From the NCBI GenBank assembly GCA_902511185.1, contig CABXEK010000004.1, forward strand, positions 1 to 59,682: a stretch of 59,682 nucleotides of DNA. Reading direction: 5' to 3'. The notes under the pieces were generated by a model that saw only the letters and a list, made by a program, of their open reading frames with translations, was not told the origin of the DNA and did not search any database. Source of the DNA: an uncultured Pelagibacteraceae bacterium. GTDB lineage: Bacteria > Pseudomonadota > Alphaproteobacteria > Pelagibacterales > Pelagibacteraceae. The position numbers were made by a program, and so were the translations under genes. Below are positions 39,836 through 48,656 of this stretch, in pieces (position 1 is the first letter of the stretch; every line of letters begins with the position of its first letter).

Positions 39836-40750
39836 ATGTCCGAATTAATAGCATTTATTGGTGTTGGAAACATGGGTTTGCCTATGGCTGAAAATTTAAT
39901 GAAATCTGGAAAAAAGATTAGAGTTTTTGATGTTTCTAAAAATACAATTGAAATTGCTCAAAAAAAAAATTTAGATGTTGTTGAAAATTTAAGCGACTTA
40001 GTTACGACAGATGTAACAACTGTAATAACTATGCTTCCTGAAGGAAAACATTCTAAAGAAGTTTTTTTAGGAGAAAATGGAATTATCAACAAAGTATCAA
40101 AAGATTGTCTATTAATTGACTGCTCTACAATTGATATTCAAACTTCGAAAGAGATTGGAAAAAAAGCAACTGAAAACGGAATTAAAATGATTGATGCCCC
40201 AGTGAGCGGAGGTGTTATGGGTGCACAAAAAGCAACTTTAAATATAATGGTAGGTGGAACCAAAGAAGCATTTGATCTTGCATTACCTCTTTTAAAAATT
40301 ATGGGAAAAAATATTTTTCATGCAGGAGAATTAGGAAGTGGAAATGGAGCAAAGATTTGTAATAACATGTCATTAGGAATTACAATGATTGCAGCTTCAG
40401 AGTCATTAATGTTAGCTAAGAGATTAAATATAGATATTAAAAAAGTTCATGAAATTATGAAAAATGCATCAGGGAATAGTTGGCCAATTTCTGTTTATCC
40501 ACCTCTACCAGATTTAATTGAGGGCACGCTCTCTAATAATAATTATCGACCAGGATTTTCTGCGGGTATGATGAATAAAGATCTTAAACTTGCTTATGAA
40601 TGTGCAAAAAGTGTTAATGCAGATACACCTCTTGGTAAAGCGGCATTAGAAATATATGAAAAATTTTGTAAAGATGGTAACGATGACAAGGATTTCTCTG
40701 CTATTTCAAAAGTAATCGGTGGAGATGCTTGGGATTACCCAATAGAGTAA
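39836..40750 (+). CDS. 3-hydroxyisobutyrate dehydrogenase / tartronate-semialdehyde reductase family
   Basis: IAFIGVGNMGLPMAENLMKSG, DAPVSGGVMGAQKATLNIMVGG, GAKICNNMSLG. Confidence 0.93.
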   Translation: MSELIAFIGVGNMGLPMAENLMKSGKKIRVFDVSKNTIEIAQKKNLDVVENLSDLVTTDVTTVITMLPEGKHSKEVFLGENGIINKVSKDCLLIDCSTIDIQTSKEIGKKATENGIKMIDAPVSGGVMGAQKATLNIMVGGTKEAFDLALPLLKIMGKNIFHAGELGSGNGAKICNNMSLGITMIAASESLMLAKRLNIDIKKVHEIMKNASGNSWPISVYPPLPDLIEGTLSNNNYRPGFSAGMMNKDLKLAYECAKSVNADTPLGKAALEIYEKFCKDGNDDKDFSAISKVIGGDAWDYPIE

Positions 40751-40754
40751 ATTT

Positions 40755-41840
40755 TTAATTTAGATGTTTATAAATTGTTGTTCTGGATACGCCAAGTTTT
40801 CTAGAGGCAACAGAGATATTATTTGTTTCTAAAAAAGTTGATCTAATTAATACACACTTTTCTCTTTTAATTTTTGTATCTTTACATGATTTACACGCAT
40901 ATGTTTTTTTGGATACATTTTCTTTAATTTTATTTTCTTTAAAATTTTGACTCTTTACTACAAAAACTGATGATCCTAGGTGATCAGTTATTTTCAATAT
41001 TTTATTATTCAGTAAATCAGAGACTATTGATGAAAATGAATTTGTAAAAATATTATTGAAGTTTTCATTCTTTAAATCTACCAATCCATGAAGCATAATT
41101 TTAGCATTACTGTTTGCACCAACCACAACTCCATCACCATTAATAGCTAGTAACCCAACACTTGTAGTTGAAAGATATTCTGATCTCGGATGAAAAGATA
41201 AAATTAATTCACTAGAAAATTTTTGAATAAATAATTTGGTTTCTATACTTCTAGTTGCTAATTTTACTAGTGCTAAAGTATGTTGTTCTCTTGATTTTGA
41301 GTCTGTGGAGGCATCAATGATACCTATTGTTTTCCCATCATAATTAATAATAGGGCTAGCAAAACAAGATATTTTTTCATGTGCAATGAAAAAGTGTTCT
41401 TTGCCAGACACTATTGTGGGTTTCTTAAGTTCTACTGACAATCCAAGACCATTTGTACCACAAACTTTTTCTGCCCATATAGAACCAGGTATTACTGATT
41501 TACCAACATCACCTTGTAAGCAAGTTTTATCATAGATAGTGTCGAGCACTAATCCATTTTCATCTGAATAAGCTACCATAAAATTCGTTCCTGCAATTTG
41601 AGAATATAGTAGTTCTATTTCTGGAATAACAATTTTTCTAAGTGCTTCATTTTTTTCTTTAATTTGTTTAAGCTCAACTGAAGATACAAGACTTTGTTTG
41701 GGATCTTTGAATGGATCAAGACCTGTAGAGATACATCTCATCCAACTTTCAGAAATATCTTCTCCCATTGTATCTGAGAGCATATTTCTTTTTTTTAAAA
41801 TATTTTTAAACTCTTTGTTAGCTGAATTTAAATTATTCAT
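40755..41840 (-). CDS. AcoR-like regulator with GAF and Fis-type HTH but no AAA+ domain
   Basis: SWMRCISTGLDPFKDP, VIPGSIWAEKVCGTNGLGLSVELKKPTIVSGKEHFFIAHEKISCFASPI, C-terminal VASRKLGVSRTTIYKHL. Confidence 0.88.
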   Translation of the reverse strand: MNNLNSANKEFKNILKKRNMLSDTMGEDISESWMRCISTGLDPFKDPKQSLVSSVELKQIKEKNEALRKIVIPEIELLYSQIAGTNFMVAYSDENGLVLDTIYDKTCLQGDVGKSVIPGSIWAEKVCGTNGLGLSVELKKPTIVSGKEHFFIAHEKISCFASPIINYDGKTIGIIDASTDSKSREQHTLALVKLATRSIETKLFIQKFSSELILSFHPRSEYLSTTSVGLLAINGDGVVVGANSNAKIMLHGLVDLKNENFNNIFTNSFSSIVSDLLNNKILKITDHLGSSVFVVKSQNFKENKIKENVSKKTYACKSCKDTKIKREKCVLIRSTFLETNNISVASRKLGVSRTTIYKHLN

Positions 41841-41892
41841 ATTTCAATTTAAGTCTCTTTAATCCTCAAAACAACTAACCACAGGTTGTATT

Positions 41893-41909
41893 TGTACATT
41901 TATTGGACA
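41893..41909. promoter_or_regulatory. Candidate operator TGTACA-tttat-TGGACA in the divergent regulator/ADH promoter region
   Basis: Dyad TGTACA N5 TGGACA, 5 of 6 symmetric positions, in the only sizeable gap of this locus. Confidence 0.45.
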
Positions 41910-41985
41910 TATTTGAGTCGCGTTGACTGTCACTTTACCTCCGTGTTGAATAGGATTTGTTTAAATAGATTAGGAGAAAAAAATT

Positions 41986-43047
41986 ATGAAGGCACAAGTT
42001 TTACATAAGTACGACCCAGAAATGAAAGAAAAAGTATGGGTCACAGAGCAAGAAATGCCAGAACCAAAATTGGAAAAATCTTCAGATGTAATTGTAAAAA
42101 TAGGAGCTGCAGGAGTTTGTAGAACTGATTTACATATAGTTGAAGGAGCTTGGAAGCATATTCAGGATCCTAAAGGTGATTTATTGCCTATGGTTATGGG
42201 GCATGAAAATGCTGGATGGGTTGAAGAAGTAGGAAAAGATGTTGTTGGGTATAAAAAGGGTGATCCAGTAATTCTACACCCAATTATTTCAGGAACTGAT
42301 GGAACATGTTTAAGTTGCCGAAGAGGTTTAGATCAACATGCAGAAGAAGGATCATTTCCAGGTCTTAATATTAAAGAAGGTGGTTATGCAGAATTGCTTA
42401 AGACAAGTGTTCGTAACTTAATTAAGCTACCTACAGTATTAGCACCTAAAGATGTTGCACCTTTTTCAGATGCAGGCTTAACAGCTTATAGAGTTGTTAA
42501 AAAAGCTACCAGACATTTATTGCCAGGTCAGAATTGTGTAATCATAGGTGCTGGTGGATTGGGTCATATTGCAATTCAATGTTTGAGAGCAATGTGTGCT
42601 GCAAATATTATTATTGTTGAAAAATCTAAAGCAGCATTAGATCATGCTATGCCTTTAGGTGGTGATGAAGGTGTTTTAATTGATGGAAATGAAATAGAGA
42701 GAGTTTTAGAGCTCACAAAAGGTAAAGGTGCTGAAGCCGTTATCGATTTTGTTGGCGAACATGGCTCCACTAAGATGGGTCTTGATATGACTTCAGGTGG
42801 TGGATTTTATTATATCGTTGGTTATGGAGAAGAAATTAAAATTTTAGCTGTTGATGTAATTATTTCAGAAAAAAACATAATAGGAAATTTAGTAGGAACG
42901 TGGTCTGAGTTATATGAGCTTATGGAGTTGGCTAACAAAGGTTTAGTTAAACTTTCTATGCAGGAGTATAAGTTAGGCGATGCTAATAGAGCGCTTCATG
43001 AACTTAACGAAGGTAAAGTTAAGGGTAGAGCTGTTTTAGTTCCATAA
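41986..43047 (+). CDS. Zinc-dependent NAD(P) alcohol dehydrogenase (MDR family)
   Basis: GAAGVCRTDLHIVEGAW, MGHENAGWVEEVG, VIIGAGGLGHIAIQCLRA. Confidence 0.94.
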   Translation: MKAQVLHKYDPEMKEKVWVTEQEMPEPKLEKSSDVIVKIGAAGVCRTDLHIVEGAWKHIQDPKGDLLPMVMGHENAGWVEEVGKDVVGYKKGDPVILHPIISGTDGTCLSCRRGLDQHAEEGSFPGLNIKEGGYAELLKTSVRNLIKLPTVLAPKDVAPFSDAGLTAYRVVKKATRHLLPGQNCVIIGAGGLGHIAIQCLRAMCAANIIIVEKSKAALDHAMPLGGDEGVLIDGNEIERVLELTKGKGAEAVIDFVGEHGSTKMGLDMTSGGGFYYIVGYGEEIKILAVDVIISEKNIIGNLVGTWSELYELMELANKGLVKLSMQEYKLGDANRALHELNEGKVKGRAVLVP

Positions 43048-43069
43048 TAACAAAAAGGGGAGAGTAACA

Positions 43070-44608
43070 ATGAAAATAACAAAAACTTGCTTGAGTGCAA
43101 TAATATCAAGTGTCTTGATATTTAGCCCAATGGCATATGCAGATAAGTGGAGTGATCAATTTCCACATATCAAAGCTACAGGAGATATTGCTGGTGATTG
43201 TTCTTATGAAAAAATTTCAAAGAAAAATTATAAAGGAAAAACTCTTAAAATAAATACGCACGCAGTTCCAGTAATCGGACAGCCTACAGCTCTTCATGCT
43301 GAACAGTTTGCAAAACTAACAGGGGCAAAAGTTGACGTAACACATACACCTGCAGGTGACTTGTATGCGAAAGCTATGGTTCCTTTTAAAGCTGGTCAAG
43401 CTCCATACGATATCGTATTTGGTTTTTCTAACTTTATAAATGACTGGAGACAATACTTAGCACCAGTTCCAAAAAAATACATAAACACAGTTGAGATGAA
43501 AGATGTAACTAAATCTCATGTTGGTGTTTCTTCTTGGGATGGAACTATGTATCAATACCCAGTTGACGGTGACAGACATTATCTAAAATACAGAAAAGAC
43601 GTAATAGATAATCCTGAAATGCAAAAAAAATACAAAGCAGATACTGGTAAAGAGTTAAAAGTTCCTACTACTTGGAAAGAATATGGCGAAATGGCCAAAT
43701 ACTTTAACGGTTGGGATTGGGATGGAGATGGAGAAAAAGAATACGGTTCAGCTGAAGTAATGAAAAAAGACGATTTAATGTTCGCAGCTTTTTTCAGTAG
43801 ATCAGTAGCGTACGCTAAAAATCCCAGAACTCCAGGTGGTTTCTTTTTTGATTTAGAAACTATGAAACCAAACATTAACAATCCAGGATTTGTTGAGGCT
43901 TTAACTGATTGGGTAGAGGCTACGAAGTATGTTCCTCCAGGAGGGATAAACTTTGGACTAGGTGATGAAATAGGATCATTTGGTGGTGGTCAAACTCTAT
44001 TTAGTTTTTCATGGGATGATGCTTTTATTGCAGCAATGCAAGATGATAGTCCTATTAAAAACAAAGTAGGTACAGCTCCTCTTCCAGGTGCAGATAAAGT
44101 TTGGAACAGAGTATCTGGTAAATGGGAAAACAAATACAACCAAGCACCATACATTGTATGGGGTTGGGCAGTAGGTGTTGCTAAGAAAAGTAAAGTACAA
44201 GAGATGGCATTTGATTATCTATGTTTCTTTTCTAACGGAGCAAACCACCAAGCTGACTTAGCTATTGGTAACTTTGGAGTTAATCCATTTAAAAACTCTG
44301 ATTTTGATCCACAACTTTATATTAATACTATGGGTTGGGATGCAGACATCGCTAATAGTTACACTAAGACACTTAAAGATATGGAAAAAAGTAAAAATAG
44401 AGTTTTCCCTTTAAGAGTTAGAGGTGTGTTTGAGTTCACTAGTGCAGTTGCTACTGGAACTTCAAAAGCGCTTGCGGGACAATTATCTCCACAAGAGGCT
44501 TTAGATGAAGTTGCTAAAGAGTGGGAGGCAATTGTTAGCAGAGTAGGTATGAAAAACGTTCAAGAAGACTACGCTGTTGGTGTTAAAATGGAAGACAACA
44601 AGTTATAA
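43070..44608 (+). CDS. ABC transporter substrate-binding protein (family 1, sugar/polyol type)
   Basis: Signal peptide; KVDVTHTPAGDLYAKAMVPFKAGQAPYDIVFGFSNFIND..., FNGWDWDGDGEKEYGSAE. Confidence 0.92.
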   Translation: MKITKTCLSAIISSVLIFSPMAYADKWSDQFPHIKATGDIAGDCSYEKISKKNYKGKTLKINTHAVPVIGQPTALHAEQFAKLTGAKVDVTHTPAGDLYAKAMVPFKAGQAPYDIVFGFSNFINDWRQYLAPVPKKYINTVEMKDVTKSHVGVSSWDGTMYQYPVDGDRHYLKYRKDVIDNPEMQKKYKADTGKELKVPTTWKEYGEMAKYFNGWDWDGDGEKEYGSAEVMKKDDLMFAAFFSRSVAYAKNPRTPGGFFFDLETMKPNINNPGFVEALTDWVEATKYVPPGGINFGLGDEIGSFGGGQTLFSFSWDDAFIAAMQDDSPIKNKVGTAPLPGADKVWNRVSGKWENKYNQAPYIVWGWAVGVAKKSKVQEMAFDYLCFFSNGANHQADLAIGNFGVNPFKNSDFDPQLYINTMGWDADIANSYTKTLKDMEKSKNRVFPLRVRGVFEFTSAVATGTSKALAGQLSPQEALDEVAKEWEAIVSRVGMKNVQEDYAVGVKMEDNKL

Positions 44609-44619
44609 TAATAACTTTA

Positions 44620-44652
44620 ATATGTGGCCGCTTTTCATTAGCGGTCACATAT
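44620..44652 (+). promoter_or_regulatory. Strong intercistronic hairpin after the ABC substrate-binding gene
   Basis: ATATGTGGCCGCT-TTTCATT-AGCGGTCACATAT, 13 pairs with one G-U; no following U-tract. Confidence 0.8.
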
Positions 44653-44674
44653 ACTATAATTAAAATTCAACTTC

Positions 44675-45535
44675 ATGAACTTCAAACACAAATATATTTT
44701 TTTATTTCCTGGGTTATTTGTACTCATCGGAATTTTAATATTTCCAATAATATTTGTAGTACGATTGAGTTTGTCAGGATGGAACAGTTACAATGGACTA
44801 AATTTCATAGGCCTTGAAAATTATATTAGGCTTTTCACAGATGATCCTCGATTTTGGGAATCATTTTTTAGATTAAGTTTTTTATCAGTTACCACTGTTT
44901 TTCTCCAGTATGTCATTGGGTTTGCACTGGCACATATGGTCTGGAAGGATATTAAGTTTCAAAGGTTTTTTAGAGTACTATTTTTAATACCAATGATGAC
45001 AACACCTGTGATTATGACAGTTATTTGGAGAACCTTCTTTCACGAATCTTTAGGTCCGGTTAATGATATTTTATCTAACTTTGGTATGTCACCTAAGTGG
45101 CTCACGGACCCTACTTTAGCTAAAATTACCGTTATTATTGTTGAGGTTTGGCAGTGGACACCTTTCATGTTTTTATTACTATTAGCTGGCCTTTTATCGC
45201 TTCCAAAAGAACCATTTTTAGCTGCTGCAATTGATGGTGCTAGTCCTATTAGAAAATTCATCTACGTTACATTTCCGTTAATGGCACCAATTTCAATTGG
45301 AGCAATAATTATTAGATTAATTGAAGCCTCAAAAATAATGGACACTGTTTATGTGTTAACTTCTGGTGGTCCAGGGACTTCAACTGAAACATCTAGTTTT
45401 TATATATTTATCAAAGGATTAAGAGAATTTCAGATGGGTTACGCGGCCTCAATGTCATTCACTTATTTAATTATAATGATCATAAGCTTAACTGTCATTG
45501 CTAAAGTATTAACTAAATTATTACTGAAAGATTAA
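44675..45535 (+). CDS. ABC transporter permease (MalF/UgpA type)
   Basis: FLFPGLFVLIGILIFPIIFVVRLSLSGWN, EAAAIDGAS-like LAAAIDGASPIRKFIYVTFPLMAP. Confidence 0.95.
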   Translation: MNFKHKYIFLFPGLFVLIGILIFPIIFVVRLSLSGWNSYNGLNFIGLENYIRLFTDDPRFWESFFRLSFLSVTTVFLQYVIGFALAHMVWKDIKFQRFFRVLFLIPMMTTPVIMTVIWRTFFHESLGPVNDILSNFGMSPKWLTDPTLAKITVIIVEVWQWTPFMFLLLLAGLLSLPKEPFLAAAIDGASPIRKFIYVTFPLMAPISIGAIIIRLIEASKIMDTVYVLTSGGPGTSTETSSFYIFIKGLREFQMGYAASMSFTYLIIMIISLTVIAKVLTKLLLKD

Positions 45536-45537
45536 AT

Positions 45538-46386
45538 ATGGGAAAAATATATACATTTTTAAAATACTTTTTCATAACAGTTTGGACAGTGTTTGTTGTA
45601 GCTCCTTTTCTTTGGGCTCTAACCACTTCTTTTAAAGATTTTAATTCTGTAAATGGTGGAGCAACATATATTCCTTGGGTTGATTTTGAGCCTAAGTTAG
45701 AAGGTTGGAAAGTTCTAATTAAATCACCTGCAAATGGCGGGGTTGATATTATTGAACCTTATTTTAATAGTTTGTTTGTAACTTGTACCGCAAGTTTAAT
45801 AAGTATTGTACTTGGAACATTATCTGCTTACGCCTTATCTAGGTATACATTTAAAGCTGGTTTTGTAAAAAATAATGATATTACATTTTTTTTTATATCT
45901 CAGAGAATTATGCCACCAATTGTTTTATCGATACCTTTCTTTTTATTTTTGGGATCAATAAATTTGTTAGACAGTCTAATTGGATTAATAGTTGTTTATA
46001 TTGTTTTGTTAATGCCCATAGCTGTTTGGATTATGGTAGATTTTTTTAATAAAGTTCCAAGAGAGATCGATGAAACAGCTTTAATTGATGGCTGCAATCC
46101 TTATCAGGCTTTTTTTAAAGTTGTACTGCCAAATTCAATACCTGGATTAATTGTAGCTGGAATGTTTTGTATTATATTTGGTTGGATTGATTTTTTCTTT
46201 GCATTCATATTAACTTTTACTGAGGTACAATTATTACCAGTTAAGATAGTAGCATTGAACTCTTCTATTACTCCATGGTGGAGTTTATCTGCCTCAGCAT
46301 TAGTATCAGTTGCACCTCTGATCGTAGTTGCATTTATTGTTGAAAGATACTTATCAAAAGGAAATTTATCTGGAGCTATTAAATAA
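45538..46386 (+). CDS. ABC transporter permease (MalG/UgpE type)
   Basis: APFLWALTTSFKDF, EIDETALIDGCNPYQAFFKVVLPNSIPGLIV. Confidence 0.95.
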   Translation: MGKIYTFLKYFFITVWTVFVVAPFLWALTTSFKDFNSVNGGATYIPWVDFEPKLEGWKVLIKSPANGGVDIIEPYFNSLFVTCTASLISIVLGTLSAYALSRYTFKAGFVKNNDITFFFISQRIMPPIVLSIPFFLFLGSINLLDSLIGLIVVYIVLLMPIAVWIMVDFFNKVPREIDETALIDGCNPYQAFFKVVLPNSIPGLIVAGMFCIIFGWIDFFFAFILTFTEVQLLPVKIVALNSSITPWWSLSASALVSVAPLIVVAFIVERYLSKGNLSGAIK

Positions 46387-47465
46387 TGAATTTAGTTGCT
46401 GAAAACTTGAATTACAAACCAGACGATCAATTTCATTTAAACGAAGTGTCTTTTAATTTCAAGAAAGGTAATATTTATACAATTCTTGGAAGAACTCTAT
46501 CAGGCAAAACAACATTATTAAAAACTATTGCTGGATTATTAACTCCTGATAGTGGTTCTATGAAATTTGAAGATAGAGATTTTTTAAAAGTTCCAGTGTG
46601 GGAAAGAAATATAGCAATGGTTTATCAACAGTTCATCAATTATCCCCACTTAAATGTTTATGAGAACGTTGCTTTCCCGCTTAAACAAAGGAAAATAGAC
46701 AATCATGAAATAAATGATGTGGTTTTAAAATCTCTTAAGTCAGTAGGACTAGAAGGATATGAAAATAGAAAAATTCAAGAATTATCTGGTGGTCAACAGC
46801 AGAGAGTATCTCTTGCTAGGTCTCTTGTTAAGAATGCAAAAATTTTATTGCTTGATGAGCCTTTAGTGAACTTAGATTATAAATTAAGAGAGCAATTAAG
46901 AGAAGAATTTAAAAATATTTTTTCACAAGGTTTGTCTGAAGAAAGTATTGTAATCTTTTCAACAACAGATCCAAGAGAAGCAATGGAACTAAATGGAGAA
47001 GTAATAGCAATTGATGAAGGTAAAGTCTTACAGGTTGGACCAGCAAAAGAAATTTTTGAAAACCCCAAAACATTAAAGGTTGCAGAAATTTCTAATGATC
47101 CTCCAATGAATATTTTAAATGCTAATATTGATTCTAATAAGATTAAGTTTGAAGGGATAGAGATAGATGCACCTAACCATTTGTCTAATTTAAAAGATAA
47201 AAATTTTAATTTGGGTATTAGAGCTTCAGATATTTTGTTAAGTGATAGTGGTTTTGAATTTGAAGTGGAACTAGCAGAAATAAGTGGTTCAGAAACATTG
47301 CTTCATCTTAAGAGGGGAGATGTAAAAATTATAACTTCAATTGAAGAAGTTATGAATTTTAATATTAATGATAAAGTAAAAATAAATTTTGATACCAAAA
47401 AAGTTTATGCATTTAATGAAAGTGGAATTTTAGCATCGTCACCGTTTGGAGGTTCATATGTCTAA
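46386..47465 (+). CDS. ABC transporter ATP-binding protein 1
   Basis: LGRTLSGKTTLLKTIAGLL, LSGGQQQRVSLARSLVKNAKILLLDEPL. Confidence 0.95.
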   Translation: MNLVAENLNYKPDDQFHLNEVSFNFKKGNIYTILGRTLSGKTTLLKTIAGLLTPDSGSMKFEDRDFLKVPVWERNIAMVYQQFINYPHLNVYENVAFPLKQRKIDNHEINDVVLKSLKSVGLEGYENRKIQELSGGQQQRVSLARSLVKNAKILLLDEPLVNLDYKLREQLREEFKNIFSQGLSEESIVIFSTTDPREAMELNGEVIAIDEGKVLQVGPAKEIFENPKTLKVAEISNDPPMNILNANIDSNKIKFEGIEIDAPNHLSNLKDKNFNLGIRASDILLSDSGFEFEVELAEISGSETLLHLKRGDVKIITSIEEVMNFNINDKVKINFDTKKVYAFNESGILASSPFGGSYV

Positions 47466-48531
47466 AATAGATCTTAATAATATCTCTCATTCATACAATC
47501 CTAATGATGCAGAGCCTAAATATGCGCTAAATCCTTTTTCTATGACCTGGGAAAATGGAAAAAGATATGCAATTTTAGGACCTTCAGGGTGTGGGAAAAC
47601 TACAATGTTAAATATCGTTTCTGGACTGGTAAGACCTTCAGCTGGAAATATTTTGTTTGATGATAAAGATGTTACAGATCTTAAAACTGAAAGTAGAAAT
47701 ATAGCTCAAGTGTTTCAATTTCCAGTAATTTATAACACAATGACTGTTTATGAAAACTTAGCCTTTCCATTAAAATGTAGAGATTTTTCAAAAGACAAGA
47801 TTGAAGAAAGAGTTAATTCTGTAGCAGATACTTTAAATTTAAAATCTTTTTTAAATTCTCCAGCTAGAAAGCTTACTGCAGATCAAAAACAACTAATTTC
47901 CCTTGGTAGAGGATTGGTCAGAGAAGATGTTGCAGCTGTTTTAATGGATGAGCCATTAACAGTTATTGACCCTGATTTGAAATTTAGACTTAGAAGAAAA
48001 CTAAAAGAAATTAATGAAGAGTTTAAAACAACTCTAGTTTATGTAACACATGATCAAAATGAGGCCATGACTTTTGCAGATAATATAATTGTGATGAGCG
48101 AGGGTGAGGTGGTGCAGGCAGGAACACCCAAAGAATTATTTGAAAGACCTAATACTACTTTTGTTGGATATTTTATTGGTTCTCCAGCAATGAATTTATT
48201 TGAGTCAGAACTATCATCTAATAACAGTGTTAAGATTAATAATACCTTAGTTAAAACAAATACTGATTTATCAAGCTTAAAAAGTCAGAATATTAAATTA
48301 GGTATAAGATCTGAGTTTATTAAAATTGCAGAAAATCAAAAAGAAAACATAGTAAATGTTAATGTTGAGAAAGTAGAAGATCTTGGAAATTATAAATTGT
48401 TAACTGCAAAAATGGGAAATCTTACTATTAAATCTAAAATAAATAGAGAAACTGAAGTCCCATCCCATAACGTTAAACTACATATACCTGCTGAAAAATG
48501 TTGCGTTTATGATGATAATAAACTGATCTAA
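47446..48531 (+). CDS. ABC transporter ATP-binding protein 2 (divergent signature motif)
   Basis: LGPSGCGKTTMLNIVSGL, signature region LTADQKQLISLGRGLVREDVAAVLMDEPL. Confidence 0.95.
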   Translation: MEVHMSKIDLNNISHSYNPNDAEPKYALNPFSMTWENGKRYAILGPSGCGKTTMLNIVSGLVRPSAGNILFDDKDVTDLKTESRNIAQVFQFPVIYNTMTVYENLAFPLKCRDFSKDKIEERVNSVADTLNLKSFLNSPARKLTADQKQLISLGRGLVREDVAAVLMDEPLTVIDPDLKFRLRRKLKEINEEFKTTLVYVTHDQNEAMTFADNIIVMSEGEVVQAGTPKELFERPNTTFVGYFIGSPAMNLFESELSSNNSVKINNTLVKTNTDLSSLKSQNIKLGIRSEFIKIAENQKENIVNVNVEKVEDLGNYKLLTAKMGNLTIKSKINRETEVPSHNVKLHIPAEKCCVYDDNKLI

Positions 48532-48558
48532 ATTAACAGGTTCTACCTCAGATTGTAA

Positions 48559-48630
48559 TTTAAAGTTAACGTAGTCATTTTGACTATGGACTTCGAAGTC
48601 CAATTATAATTAACTTCAAAAAGTTAATTA
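48559..48630 (+). ncRNA. Candidate structured leader (riboswitch-like) of the TRAP operon
   Basis: Consecutive inverted repeats 48572-48586, 48587-48602 (perfect 16-bp palindrome), 48607-48630, plus alternative pairing 48559-48569/48610-48620. Confidence 0.6.
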
Positions 48631-48656
48631 ACTAATACTAAAAAAGAGGAGAGAAA

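Noticed and set aside
43579-43881. Minus-strand 100-aa ORF
   Set aside because: Antisense to the ABC substrate-binding gene.
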